Source of the DNA: Prolixibacteraceae bacterium
GTDB lineage: Bacteria; Bacteroidota; Bacteroidia; Bacteroidales; Prolixibacteraceae
Length of the DNA stretch: 64,000 bases
Assembly: GCA_025210775.1 (NCBI GenBank)
Contig: JAOARB010000007.1
Coordinates: forward strand, 62,001-126,000
Direction: 5' to 3'
Shown here: positions 17,501 to 25,533 of the stretch, piece after piece
Position numbering within the stretch: the stretch's first letter is position 1
How the letters are laid out: each line of letters starts with the position of its first letter
Notes under the pieces: generated by a model
Told to the model about the DNA's origin: nothing
The model's input: the letters and a program-made list of their open reading frames with translations, nothing else
Databases searched by the model: none
Made by a program: the position numbers and the translations under genes

Positions 17501-17827
17501 GATATCTGGGATGTTAACGACGGTAAGGTGTTTTCTTTACCTGTCAAAAAAGAGGATGTTGGAGATAGATGGAAATTACACATAGATGTTGACGAGCCAG
17601 AAGATTCTCTGCCAATAAAAATATTTCATAAAGATCATGGGGTGAGAATAGAGTCTTTAACATCTTTGACAAAACAAATATCTGTTTATAATGTATTAGG
17701 TGAAACGGTTACGTCTTTTGTGTTGGAAGGTTTTGATGATAAAAATATTGATTTGTCAAAAGGTATATTTTTATTGAAAATTGTTTCAGAAGGTGTGATA
17801 ACCACAACTAAAATAGTTGTATATTAG
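14537..17827 (+). CDS. Large secreted protein with C-terminal T9SS type A sorting domain
   Basis: The 1096-residue protein has a signal peptide (YLLCALFIPVFLFSNVAFC, about 11-29). Ig/fibronectin-like beta domains follow (about 45-230: an Ig-like segment at APIISEVSFP and a second at PVCNLECHST). A long unassigned middle part comes next, then a segment WQGKDPTHFNDLNNWRF (about 635-651) of the kind seen in T9SS cargo. Near 795 the words GDGWRFVGNPFNYYADV are also typical of such cargo. The last ~70 residues (about 1026-1096: SVYNVLGE ... LSKGIFLLKI) form a type A sorting domain, so the mature protein should cross the outer membrane by T9SS and be attached to surface A-LPS or released. Ligand unknown. 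Confidence 0.85.
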   Translation: MKHQVIKDKMYLLCALFIPVFLFSNVAFCQPLPPNPSGNPVFNKNKAPIISEVSFPSTIDHLHQMIVDCAIDDSDGRVKNCFLVIEDGDVSIKGVRDYNRNRYVFDIGSFVPGDYQFIVKAEDDEGLSASSDSYAFHVVPATPVCNLECHSTILAREIQLQLLVDNLSVESLNFSLIAKDTDRLVEKKSVEVNEDRTVALSFKDLAPNSSYSLQIELCNRYICSEDIILKEFLTKRLVTTFSYSLSDSSKEYDLLNKWSSPVSLELNGVDLARNTIVRLDEFTRYSLDQITWSAPGSVIELPWREVEQGKKIFLQFRHNDVGLFKDAIVIDYDDHLECKEFYVLRKVQVVVPQTSFTVDEMNLTSKGTLLSKCSCNKDLKDYDGLVLVVSRSPVVDVDLNKSIPNNVSYTLLCESSCRQKEILLPFRSKRFYVAVLPYKIGLDHLLVSKNKHIVGTRFLSPIDEMTPEFYLYSISSDRKGNWHTFWVYENKLINLRKTIEYTRMYIYNSEGELEEDKLLSQDKIGHSGEGMCSVYGGDLVDNGHATACSVLLTYKDRIIEFMRFGDAKPINDIRFCDIQPRVYVGADQTPDSNKRAYLLNYKKDKDGVRYLWEEGDKFWDYTALYWFPKHHLLWQGKDPTHFNDLNNWRFIPNCCSDLVVPSKFKEVTINQDLKCASLSYDAETHLSGLEHIPDSVYLSCEKTFLPKRWHFIFASSSNKKIGLYEPSKGQLFIKRWNDKWEDVSADEDLKEGEGYILYSTKDTLKLDSREWMKNLHTKSYHYSLASGDGWRFVGNPFNYYADVTRSIAEFTTSFVYVYDDKKPGYQVISLDGLSLDDDYPFDGLAPHQGFFVQQTKEGDVLWDDESQTKRGRIKSKPIDKQYCSISLKVTAPESLEMDNLKIVLTKRKSVDYIPKEDATKFIFEKNGLPQIFSLALDKKLVIDQRPLRSQVIPLGFMVDKDMDLPITISQRNGGKNKYCLWIEDSYSGDIWDVNDGKVFSLPVKKEDVGDRWKLHIDVDEPEDSLPIKIFHKDHGVRIESLTSLTKQISVYNVLGETVTSFVLEGFDDKNIDLSKGIFLLKIVSEGVITTTKIVVY

Positions 17828-17851
17828 AATATATATTAAAAATATATGTGT

Positions 17852-18613
17852 ATGAAAAAGAGGTTTTTAGTGATTGTTGCCTTAATTGTTTGTTCTTTGC
17901 CCTCAATGGGACAGGTGGAAGACTGGAGCTTTGGTTTGTCTATGGGAGGTGCAGCACCTTTAGGTAATTATGGAAAAAATGATCTAGAAGAGAGTAAGTC
18001 TGGCTTTGCTGATGTAGGCTTTTTTCTAGATGCATCTGCTTATTATGAAGTCAATAGCTCTTTTAGTTGGGTTGGACGGTTACGTTTTACGAATAATCCT
18101 ACCGATGAGAGAGAGGTATATAATAGGGTGATAAGTAATTCATACCCGGAAGTGCAGCTTGCTGAGGATGATTCGGAAGTCCGTTTTAGTGTGAACGATT
18201 GGCTTTCAGGTGCAATACTATTTGGAGGACAATATAGGTTTGACATATATAATACATATTTAGATTTTTATGGCTTGGTTGGTGCTCAAGTATGGGTTTT
18301 ACCTAAACATGATCTGTCTACTGAGAATGTACCCAATAGACTAAATACGTTGTATGTTGAGGGGATTGATAAGGATCAAGATGTTTCTTTTGCTTCTATG
18401 GTTGGTGCTGCATATAATATACCTATCAAAGAATCGATAATGCTAAGGTTTAATGTCGATTGGATAGGCTCTAATGTGCAATATAGTTATTCTCAGAATT
18501 TTATTTCTTCTGTTCCATCTGAAGAGGTTGTGATAGAGAAAGTTGGAGAAGTTAATTATAGTGTTTTTGCATCATCTCTAAACTTTGGTATTGGCTTGGT
18601 ATATCTTTTTTAA
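17852..18613 (+). CDS. Outer-membrane beta-barrel protein
   Basis: The 253-residue protein has a signal peptide (MKKRFLVIVALIVCSLPSMG, then Q). Beta-barrel strands follow (WSFGLSMGGAAPLGNYG, GFADVGFFLDASAYYEV), ending in a strand LNFGIGLVYLF with the terminal phenylalanine usual for BAM-assembled barrels. It starts 24 bp after the T9SS cargo gene and is probably cotranscribed. Such pairs are sometimes seen where the barrel helps anchor or display the cargo, but no such role can be proven here. An alternative ATG at 17846 adds two residues. Confidence 0.78.
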   Translation: MKKRFLVIVALIVCSLPSMGQVEDWSFGLSMGGAAPLGNYGKNDLEESKSGFADVGFFLDASAYYEVNSSFSWVGRLRFTNNPTDEREVYNRVISNSYPEVQLAEDDSEVRFSVNDWLSGAILFGGQYRFDIYNTYLDFYGLVGAQVWVLPKHDLSTENVPNRLNTLYVEGIDKDQDVSFASMVGAAYNIPIKESIMLRFNVDWIGSNVQYSYSQNFISSVPSEEVVIEKVGEVNYSVFASSLNFGIGLVYLF

Positions 18614-18620
18614 TTGATTT

Positions 18621-18656
18621 TTTGTTTTTTATGTCCTTTATGTTTCGTTAAATTTG
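18621..18656 (+). promoter_or_regulatory. Candidate Bacteroidota-type promoter for the LacI-family gene
   Basis: TAAATTTG at 18649-18656 matches the -7 consensus TAnnTTTG; TTTG at 18621-18624 lies 24 bp upstream, slightly longer than usual. The start codon is at 18693. Confidence 0.45.
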
Positions 18657-18692
18657 CATGCTACCTCCTAAACAATAACTAAAGTTAAATTA

Positions 18693-19709
18693 ATGGCGAA
18701 GCATAAAGGACATATTACAATACATGATATAGCGAATTCTTTGAATGTTAGTGCTTCTACAGTGTCTAGAGCATTGAAGAATGATAAGAGAATTAGTGAG
18801 ACAACCCGTCTTAAAGTGAAAAAATTTGCACAAGATCATGGATATCGCCCCAATATAATAGCATCAAATTTAAGAAAACAGAAGACACAAACCATTGGTG
18901 TCATCGTGCCTCGTATTGATAGACATTTCCTTTCAACGATTATCTCTTCTATTGAACATTATGCCCATCAAGAGGGGTATTCAGTTCTGATTACACAAAG
19001 TCGTGAATCGTTTGAAGCAGAAGGGAAGGCTGTTCAGACAATGTTTAATCAACGAGTGGATGGATTGCTTGTTTCTACTTCTTTGGAAACAACAGACGAG
19101 CATAATTTTGACTCTTTTATTAGTAATGATATCCCTTTGGTTTTCTTTGATCGTGTTCCTGATAATGATCAACTAAATCGTGTGGTGACTAATGATCGAG
19201 AATCTTCTTATTTGGTGACCCGAAGATTGATTGCTAATGGACATAGAAAGATATTCTTTGTCAATGGACCAAGTGATGTTTTGGTCTTTAAAAATCGTCT
19301 AAGAGGCTTTAAACAAGCTTTATTAGAACAAGGTGTTGAATGGAATGATCATTTGTATCGTGAGTGTGATTTGACTCGATTATCTGGTCGTGATATTGCT
19401 GAAGAGATTTTAACTCCAGAGACAATGCCTAATGCTGTATATTGTTCTAACGATACTACTGCATTAAGTTTTCTTCAGGTTGCTCAAGAACGAGGATTAA
19501 GAGTTCCTGAAGACTTCTCACTACATGGCTTTAGTGATGAACCTTTCAGTGCTGTTTTAACTCCTAAATTATCTTCCGTAAGACAGCCTGGTGAAGATAT
19601 GGGACGAGTTGCTGTTGAACGTCTTTTAGAATTAATTGAAAATAAGGAGTCTAGGACTGAAACTGTGGTCATCCCATCTGTAATTAAAAGTAGAGAGTCG
19701 GATATTTAA
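18693..19709 (+). CDS. LacI/GalR-family transcriptional regulator
   Basis: The 338-residue protein has the LacI helix-turn-helix at the N-terminus (ITIHDIANSLNVSASTVSRA, 8-27), the hinge helix region (NIIASNLRKQKTQTIGVIVP) and a periplasmic-binding-protein-like effector domain (about 63-335) with the typical DGLLVST and AVYCSNDTTA segments. It should bind DNA as a dimer and respond to a small sugar ligand. Its position between a surface-protein pair and the wlb-like trio makes local control of one of these units plausible. No palindromic operator close to its own promoter was obvious to me. Confidence 0.92.
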   Translation: MAKHKGHITIHDIANSLNVSASTVSRALKNDKRISETTRLKVKKFAQDHGYRPNIIASNLRKQKTQTIGVIVPRIDRHFLSTIISSIEHYAHQEGYSVLITQSRESFEAEGKAVQTMFNQRVDGLLVSTSLETTDEHNFDSFISNDIPLVFFDRVPDNDQLNRVVTNDRESSYLVTRRLIANGHRKIFFVNGPSDVLVFKNRLRGFKQALLEQGVEWNDHLYRECDLTRLSGRDIAEEILTPETMPNAVYCSNDTTALSFLQVAQERGLRVPEDFSLHGFSDEPFSAVLTPKLSSVRQPGEDMGRVAVERLLELIENKESRTETVVIPSVIKSRESDI

Positions 19710-19762
19710 TCTTTCTTAAGATAATATTATATTCTATTTGTACGTTCTGTTCTTGATATTGA

Positions 19763-20902
19763 ATGGATCATATTAAGAACAGGATGGCAATAGAATTTAC
19801 AAGTATACGTAGAGCTTCTCGTAATGATCGGGAAGATTATTTGGAGATCTTTGATCAGAGATTGGTGCACAGTGATTATATCTCAGGAGAGGATGTCGCT
19901 CACTTTGAAAGAGAGTTTGCCGATTATTTAGGAGTCTCTTCTGTGGTGAGTTGTGGAAATGGTTCGGATGCTTTGCTTATCGCATTAAAATGTTTAAACC
20001 TTCCCAAAAATGCCAAGGTGTTAGTTCCAGATTTTACTTTTTTAGCTGCAGCTGAGGCTGTTGCTTCATTGGGACTTATTCCTATTCTTGTGGATATTGA
20101 TAAAGAAACATTAACCATTACAGCAGAGACCTTGAAGTGTTGCTGGGATAAAGATGTTGCAGCTGTAATTGTTGTGCACCTATTTGGTTATGCTGCTCCT
20201 ATGGATGATATTCTGGCTCTATGTAAGAAAAATGGTGCATATTTAATTGAAGATTGTGCTCAAGCGACGGGAACTAAGATTCGTTATAACAATAAATGGT
20301 GTCATGTGGGCACTATCGGAGATATAGGAACCACTAGTTTTTTCCCTACAAAGAATCTATCTGCAATGGGAGATGGTGGAGCTATATTTACAAGTAATCA
20401 TTCTTTAGCACAGAGAGCACAGATGTTTAAATCGCATGGAGCTTTAAACAAATATACTCCTGTTTGTATTGGTCAGAATTCCAGGTTAGATACGCTTCAG
20501 GCAGCCATTCTTCGTTATCGATTAAAAAAAATAGATATACAGATAGAAAAGTGTCAGAGAATCGCACTTAAATATGATATTGCTTTTGCTCAATTACCCA
20601 TGATTACCATTCCACAAAGGAGTAATGATGTTTTTCATTCTTTTCATCAATATCCAATTCTTATTCATAATGGCTCTCGAGATAACCTCCAAGCATATTT
20701 AAAAGATGAGGGAATACCTTCCATGGTTTATTATCCTTTACCACTTTCTAAGACAGAAGCGTATCAAGATTACTCACCGTACGAAAGTGCCGTTTCTCTG
20801 GCTATAGGTACACAAATTTTATGTCTTCCTATTCATTCTTATTTAGATGAGGGTGAGGTTAACTCGATAATAACTAAAATTGTACAATTTTATGAAGAAT
20901 AA
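19763..20902 (+). CDS. PLP-dependent sugar 3-aminotransferase, WlbC/WbpE-like
   Basis: The 379-residue DegT/DnrJ/EryC1/StrS enzyme has [14 protein letters not shown] (63-76) for phosphate binding, D164 in [10 protein letters not shown] and the Schiff-base lysine K197 in [15 protein letters not shown]. The GSDAL and FFPTKNL words fit the WlbC/WbpE branch, which aminates UDP-2-acetamido-3-keto-glucuronate. The two following genes encode the matching acetyltransferase and oxidoreductase, so the trio should make UDP-2,3-diacetamido-2,3-dideoxy-glucuronic acid. The real start could be [10 protein letters not shown] at 19784. The 3' end overlaps the next coding region by 11 bp. Confidence 0.88.
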   Translation: MDHIKNRMAIEFTSIRRASRNDREDYLEIFDQRLVHSDYISGEDVAHFEREFADYLGVSSVVSCGNGSDALLIALKCLNLPKNAKVLVPDFTFLAAAEAVASLGLIPILVDIDKETLTITAETLKCCWDKDVAAVIVVHLFGYAAPMDDILALCKKNGAYLIEDCAQATGTKIRYNNKWCHVGTIGDIGTTSFFPTKNLSAMGDGGAIFTSNHSLAQRAQMFKSHGALNKYTPVCIGQNSRLDTLQAAILRYRLKKIDIQIEKCQRIALKYDIAFAQLPMITIPQRSNDVFHSFHQYPILIHNGSRDNLQAYLKDEGIPSMVYYPLPLSKTEAYQDYSPYESAVSLAIGTQILCLPIHSYLDEGEVNSIITKIVQFYEE

Positions 20903-21476
20903 CTATATCGATCCTTCTTCTATTGTTGATCAAGGGGTTACTATTGGTCATAATACGAGAATTTGGCATTTCTGTCATATAATGAAAGATGTAAGAATCG
21001 GTAATGATTCTATTCTTGGACAGAATGTTATGGTGGCACCAAATGTTAATATCGGTTCAAATGTAAAAGTACAGAATAATGTTTCGATTTATACTGGTGT
21101 TGAGGTCTGTGATCATGTTTTTATTGGTCCGTCTGTTGTATTTACCAATGTAATAAATCCAAGAAGTTTTATTGAAAGAAAGGATGAATTTCTTAATACA
21201 TTATTAAATGAAGGTTGTTCTATTGGAGCTAATGCAACCATTGTTTGTGGTGTCTCTATTGGTTGCTACGCGATGGTAGGAGCAGGGGCTGTTGTAGTAA
21301 AATCGATACCTCCCTATGCATTGGTTGTAGGAAATCCTTCCAAACAAATAGGCTGGGTTAGTAAAGCTGGAATGCGATTAGATTTTGATAGTAATAATCA
21401 TGCTGTATGTCCATATTCGAATGAGACATATTTATTAGAGAACGGCTCTGTTTACTGTAATAATGATGAAAAATAA
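20892..21476 (+). CDS. WlbB/WbpD-like sugar-uronate N-acetyltransferase
   Basis: From the ATG at 20892 the product has 194 residues. It is a left-handed beta-helix acetyltransferase with the start pattern [20 protein letters not shown] and the diagnostic WHFCHI segment of WlbB/WbpD. The extended hexapeptide run ends in [14 protein letters not shown]. The predicted reaction is acetyl-CoA-dependent N3-acetylation of UDP-2-acetamido-3-amino-2,3-dideoxy-glucuronate. A short cysteine-containing tail ([20 protein letters not shown]) resembles a small zinc-ribbon-like cap often found in this family. The longer frame from a TTG at 20880 is less likely. It overlaps both neighbours, so the three genes are tightly coupled. 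Confidence 0.9.
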   Translation: MKNNYIDPSSIVDQGVTIGHNTRIWHFCHIMKDVRIGNDSILGQNVMVAPNVNIGSNVKVQNNVSIYTGVEVCDHVFIGPSVVFTNVINPRSFIERKDEFLNTLLNEGCSIGANATIVCGVSIGCYAMVGAGAVVVKSIPPYALVVGNPSKQIGWVSKAGMRLDFDSNNHAVCPYSNETYLLENGSVYCNNDEK

Positions 21477-22491
21477 TACAAAAAAATATAAGTGTGCTGT
21501 CGTTGGTTTAGGCCATATTGGCAAACGTCATGTTGAGGAGATTTTACAACATCCTGATCTAGAGTTGATCGCATATTGTGACCTAAAAACATTAGATGAA
21601 TGTAAACAAGTTTCTTTAGATGGGATAGATTTTTACCATTCTTATCAGAAGATGTTAAAAGAGAATAAGGAAATAGATGTCTTGTCTGTTTGTGTTCCTA
21701 ACTTTTTGCACGCAGAGGTAAGTATTTCAGCTTTAAATGCAGGGGCTCATGTGATTTGTGAGAAGCCGATGGCATTGCATAAAGAAGATTGTGAAAAGAT
21801 GATTCACGCATCTGTGCAGAATCAGAAAGATATTTTTGTTGTGATGCAGAATCGTTTTTCTCCAACTTCTGTTTGGTTAAAAAAGATAGTCGATTCAGGT
21901 GTGCTTGGCAAAATATATAAGATACAATGTAATTGTTTCTGGAATAGAGATCAACGTTATTATACCCCTTCTTCTTGGCATGGTTCTTTAGAAAAAGATG
22001 GAGGACCGTTGTATACACAATTTTCACATTTCTTAGATATAATCTATTGGTTGTGGGGTGATTTTAAAGACCCAAAACCTGTTTTCTATAATCATAATCA
22101 CAAGCACAATACGGAGTTTGAAGATTCTGGTGAAATACTTTTTTCTTTAGGAGAGCAAACCTCTGCACATTTAAGCTATTCGACTTCTGTTTTTGAGTCT
22201 AATTTAGAGAGTAGTCTCTCTATTATTGCTGAAAAAGGAACGATAAAAGTAGCTGGACAATATATGAATGAAGTCGTTTATTGTAATATTGATAAGTATC
22301 AAATGGAACAATTGCCACCTACGCTTCCTCCTAATGATTATGGTGGATATAAAGGTTCTGCGAGGAACCATAAGATGATATTTGACAATGTAGTTGATCG
22401 ACTTTCTAAAGGAAGCGAAATTGCAACAAACTTAATGGATGGGATGAAAGTTGTAGAGATTATAGAGAGGATATATCATTATCGAAAATAA
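21463..22491 (+). CDS. Gfo/Idh/MocA-family dehydrogenase, WlbA/WbpB-like
   Basis: The 342-residue protein has an N-terminal NAD-binding motif [11 protein letters not shown] (13-23) and the catalytic ICEKPMAL (98-105; K101) that defines the Gfo/Idh/MocA family, followed by the C-terminal beta-sheet domain. In the wlb/wbp pathway this enzyme oxidises C3 of UDP-GlcNAcA, producing the 3-keto substrate for the aminotransferase two genes upstream. The start overlaps the acetyltransferase by 14 bp. The upstream 6-dehydrogenase (WbpA) and downstream 2-epimerase (WbpI) are not in this window and may be elsewhere. Confidence 0.88.
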   Translation: MMKNNTKKYKCAVVGLGHIGKRHVEEILQHPDLELIAYCDLKTLDECKQVSLDGIDFYHSYQKMLKENKEIDVLSVCVPNFLHAEVSISALNAGAHVICEKPMALHKEDCEKMIHASVQNQKDIFVVMQNRFSPTSVWLKKIVDSGVLGKIYKIQCNCFWNRDQRYYTPSSWHGSLEKDGGPLYTQFSHFLDIIYWLWGDFKDPKPVFYNHNHKHNTEFEDSGEILFSLGEQTSAHLSYSTSVFESNLESSLSIIAEKGTIKVAGQYMNEVVYCNIDKYQMEQLPPTLPPNDYGGYKGSARNHKMIFDNVVDRLSKGSEIATNLMDGMKVVEIIERIYHYRK

Positions 22492-22560
22492 TTTTATATC
22501 TTGCTTAGCTCTATATGAGATTGTGTGTGTTTGTGTAAAACTTGAAATATTAGCCTTAAA

Positions 22561-23076
22561 ATGACATTGCAAAAAAAACAATGGTTTGCTATTTATGTCC
22601 GTTCTCGTGCGGAAAAGAAAGTAGGTGAATCATTAAACGAGATAGGCATAGAGAATTATGTCCCTCTTAAACAAGAGTGGCGTCAATGGAGTGATCGTAA
22701 AAAGTTGGTTGAACTACCAGTGATTTCTGGATATGTATTTGTTAAAATCGCAATCAACGAAAGGTTGACTGTTTTGAATTGTCCTAATGTATTACAGTTC
22801 GTACGCTATCTTGGCGAAGATGCTGTGATCAGAGATATTGAAATTGATAATCTTAAGTTGTTTTTAAATCAAGCAGATGTCAATGTCGAGATGGTTTCTG
22901 GTCGTATAAAGTTAGGAAGTCAAGTCGAGGTTGTTGAAGGTCCATTTGTTGGATTTGAAGGAGAAATGGTACAACATAATGGGAAAGAAAAAGTAGTTGT
23001 TCGTTTAGATGCACTACAAAGTAATTTCCTTGTTAAGATCGAGAGTTCTAAACTAACTGTAAAAGAAGTCTGTTAG
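22561..23076 (+). CDS. NusG-paralogue antiterminator, UpxY-like
   Basis: The 171-residue protein has the NGN domain (QWFAIYVRSRAEKKVGESL, about 7-25; ISGYVFVKI about 55-63) and a C-terminal KOW domain (KLGSQVEVVEGPFVGFEGE, about 118-136). This is the shape of UpxY/LoaP-type NusG specialised for long polysaccharide operons, where it rides on RNA polymerase and suppresses premature termination. In Bacteroides it is usually the first gene of the locus it serves. Here it is the last + strand gene before a terminator, so it either acts in trans on a distant locus or marks a rearranged edge. Confidence 0.88.
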   Translation: MTLQKKQWFAIYVRSRAEKKVGESLNEIGIENYVPLKQEWRQWSDRKKLVELPVISGYVFVKIAINERLTVLNCPNVLQFVRYLGEDAVIRDIEIDNLKLFLNQADVNVEMVSGRIKLGSQVEVVEGPFVGFEGEMVQHNGKEKVVVRLDALQSNFLVKIESSKLTVKEVC

Positions 23077-23090
23077 TCATGAATCTTAAG

Positions 23091-23138
23091 TGCTATAAGA
23101 TATTCTTTTTTACAAGTCTATCTTATAGCATTCTTTTT
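23091..23138. terminator. Bidirectional intrinsic terminator
   Basis: A perfect 12-bp stem (TGCTATAAGATA at 23091-23102 with TATCTTATAGCA at 23119-23130) is followed by a T-run on the + strand. It closes the glycan locus and lies between convergent genes. Confidence 0.82.
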
Positions 23139-24574
23139 TTACTGCATATTTTCTTCCCCATACCTCTAAACAACCAATAATGAATAGGGGAGAGTACTTT
23201 CCAATATATACGTCCCCATAAGCCATGAGGATAAAAGATGTTTTTTTGAGTGTAATAATATCTCTGATTATTCTCTTCGATTTCAAATTGAAGATATGCT
23301 TTACCTGGTAGTTTTGCTTCTGCCTGTAATAATAACATCGGAGGATTGTCCTTTATGTCAATGATTCTCCACATATCGAGTGCTTCTCCTTTTTTTAGCA
23401 GACTTTCATTGTTCCTCTTTCTATTGCCGACTCCTCCAACTAATTTGTCAATTATTGCTCTAAATTTCCACAACTTTGTTCCGTAATACCATCCTCTTTC
23501 CCCGCCGATGGACCATATACGATTTTTGATTGTCTTCTTTTGATATAAAGATATTTCTCTTTTAAAGAGTTGCTGATATCCGCCATAGGTTTCGTGTAGA
23601 TTTTCTTTATCAATTGTTTGGTATATATGATTAAAAAGATGGGCATCTGTCCATTTAGAGACCACACTGTTCTTTTTATATCGATTTAGAGAAAGTGAAA
23701 CTGCTTGTTTAAAAGATAAAAGTTGATTTGGAAACAATTTGACTATCTGGTGATTTTCACAAACTACATCAATTTTCATACTTTCTACTAGATTTATTGC
23801 GAGGTTATAACTTGTTGATGTAATAAAATAGAGCCAGTAGGATGATAATTTGGGTGTCATCACAGGAATAGTGTATATCCACCTAGATAGTTTTCTAACT
23901 TCTGCATACTGCGAGAGCATCTCTTTATAGGTTAAGACCTCTGGTCCACCTATGTCGAATGATATTGATTCATTAGAGTGTAATTTGACTACCTTAGCTA
24001 AATAATAGAGGACATCTCTAATTGATATAGGTTGGCATTTTGTGTTTAACCACTTAGGAGCAATCATTATGGGTAGTTTTTCAACCAAATCTCTGATGAT
24101 TTCAAAAGAAGCACTCCCTGAACCTACTATAATACCAGCTCTAAGAGTAATGACTGGAGTCGATCCCTGACGCAATATCTTTTCAACATTCCATCTTGAT
24201 CTAAAATGAGGAGATAGTTTCTGTTTCGAGTTAACAATACCACTAAGGTATATGATTTTTGTTACCCCTAATTGGTCTGTGAGCTCAAGAAAGTGTTTGG
24301 TCATTTCCATCTCTAATTGCTCAAAGTCTTTATTATGACTTCTCATTGCATGTATCAAATAGTAGGCCACATCACATGATAATGTATGTTCCACCATTCT
24401 ATCGCGATCTAAAAAATCGTATTTAATCCATTGAATATTATCATTGACTGTAAGCCTATTGGTTCTTGTTTGATCTCCTCTATAAGTACATACTAGTGTG
24501 TGTCCTTCTTTAAGAAGAACAGAGATTAGTCTTTTCCCGATATAGCCTGTAGCACCTGTTATTAATATTCTCAT
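23123..24574 (-). CDS. NAD(P)-dependent SDR/epimerase-like protein with DUF2867-type C-terminus
   Basis: The 483-residue protein begins with an atypical/extended SDR Rossmann domain (ILITGATGYIGKRLI, 3-17; YYLIHAM near 70; IIYLSGI near 106). After about 300 residues comes a basic segment with RGWYYGTKLWKFRAIIDKL and DIKDNPPMLLLQAEAKLPGK. That is the layout of the SDR-DUF2867 fusion found in many bacteria (YbjT-related), in which the tail resembles a START-like ligand pocket. Substrate is unknown; membrane quinone or lipid redox has been suggested for relatives. The gene is monocistronic and convergent with the UpxY-like gene. Confidence 0.82.
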   Translation of the reverse strand: MRILITGATGYIGKRLISVLLKEGHTLVCTYRGDQTRTNRLTVNDNIQWIKYDFLDRDRMVEHTLSCDVAYYLIHAMRSHNKDFEQLEMEMTKHFLELTDQLGVTKIIYLSGIVNSKQKLSPHFRSRWNVEKILRQGSTPVITLRAGIIVGSGSASFEIIRDLVEKLPIMIAPKWLNTKCQPISIRDVLYYLAKVVKLHSNESISFDIGGPEVLTYKEMLSQYAEVRKLSRWIYTIPVMTPKLSSYWLYFITSTSYNLAINLVESMKIDVVCENHQIVKLFPNQLLSFKQAVSLSLNRYKKNSVVSKWTDAHLFNHIYQTIDKENLHETYGGYQQLFKREISLYQKKTIKNRIWSIGGERGWYYGTKLWKFRAIIDKLVGGVGNRKRNNESLLKKGEALDMWRIIDIKDNPPMLLLQAEAKLPGKAYLQFEIEENNQRYYYTQKNIFYPHGLWGRIYWKVLSPIHYWLFRGMGKKICSKKRML

Positions 24575-24638
24575 CTGGTCTTTATTTTTAACTTAAAACA
24601 GTTATCTTGTACTATTTGTTCTAAGTAAAAATGGTCGC

Positions 24639-25484
24639 ATGGAAAACATAATTGTATATAAGGATAGTGATGCTTCTGTAAAGAGTACTTTTAAGAAAAA
24701 CAACAAACTAGATTCACGTGGAATAATGAGTATAAGTGATACAACACGATTTCATGTGTTTACACCTTCCTCTAAGAATGTAGATGAATTGCCTTGTTTG
24801 TTTATCTTTCCAGGTGGAGGATATGAGAAGTTGTCTATGCTTGAGGAAGGAGTAGAGGTTGCACAAGAGGCAATAAAGAATGGAATAATTGCAATTGTTG
24901 TTCAATATAGATTACCTAAAGGGGATTTTGAGGCAACCATAGAAGGGTTCTATAGACTCCTTAGAATGCTTAATCAAAATAGTTCTTTAGCCAATATTGA
25001 TTGGAGTTCTCTTCATATTATGGGATTCTCAGCAGGAGCACATTTGGCAGGTATGGTCTCTCATAAGGTTGGTTTTGCTTCTTTTTGTAAGCAAAGAAAA
25101 CACAATTGGGATCTATCATATGCTTCTAATGCTTTGATCTATCCTGTTATTTCTACTTCTGCATCATATTCAGACCAAGGATGTGTTGAAAAACTATTAG
25201 GTGAAAGAATATGTTCTACTAATCGTTACTCGATATCCTTAGAACGATTAAATCATCATTCGTGTCCTCATCATTTTGTATTATATACAGATGATGATAC
25301 GCGTATTTCACCACAAAATGCAAAAGATTATGTTTTCTCAGTGGAAGAACAAGGTATATCTATTTTTACGTTGAGATATAAGAACGGTGGACATGGTTTT
25401 GGTTTGGGGCGAGACTTAGAACATATAAATGGGTGGTTCTGTAAATATGTGGAATGGTTGAACTACGTTGTTCTAAAAAAGTAG
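24639..25484 (+). CDS. Alpha/beta-hydrolase (BD-FAE-like esterase)
   Basis: The 281-residue protein has the oxyanion loop FIFPGGGYEKLS (56-67) and the nucleophile elbow GFSAGAH (129-135; Ser131). The probable acid residue is in LYTDDDTRI (about 226-234) and the catalytic histidine in KNGGHGFGLG (about 250-260). The PGGGY loop and GFSAGAHLA are typical of the carbohydrate-esterase/BD-FAE group that removes acyl groups from glycans. There is no signal peptide, so it probably works in the cytoplasm, on imported oligosaccharides or small esters. It is divergent from the SDR gene with a 64-bp gap. Confidence 0.82.
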   Translation: MENIIVYKDSDASVKSTFKKNNKLDSRGIMSISDTTRFHVFTPSSKNVDELPCLFIFPGGGYEKLSMLEEGVEVAQEAIKNGIIAIVVQYRLPKGDFEATIEGFYRLLRMLNQNSSLANIDWSSLHIMGFSAGAHLAGMVSHKVGFASFCKQRKHNWDLSYASNALIYPVISTSASYSDQGCVEKLLGERICSTNRYSISLERLNHHSCPHHFVLYTDDDTRISPQNAKDYVFSVEEQGISIFTLRYKNGGHGFGLGRDLEHINGWFCKYVEWLNYVVLKK

Positions 25485-25491
25485 TAATTTG

Positions 25492-25528
25492 TTTATCAAG
25501 AGAGAGATTGAGTCTCTCCCTTGATAAA
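25492..25528. terminator. Probable transcription-terminating hairpin between convergent genes
   Basis: TTTATCAAG-AGAGAGA pairs with TCTCTCC-CTTGATAAA across a 5-base loop (25492-25507 with 25513-25528; nearly perfect 16-bp stem). No strong T-run follows on either strand, so efficiency is uncertain; placement between convergent stops supports the call. Confidence 0.6.
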
Positions 25529-25533
25529 TGAAA

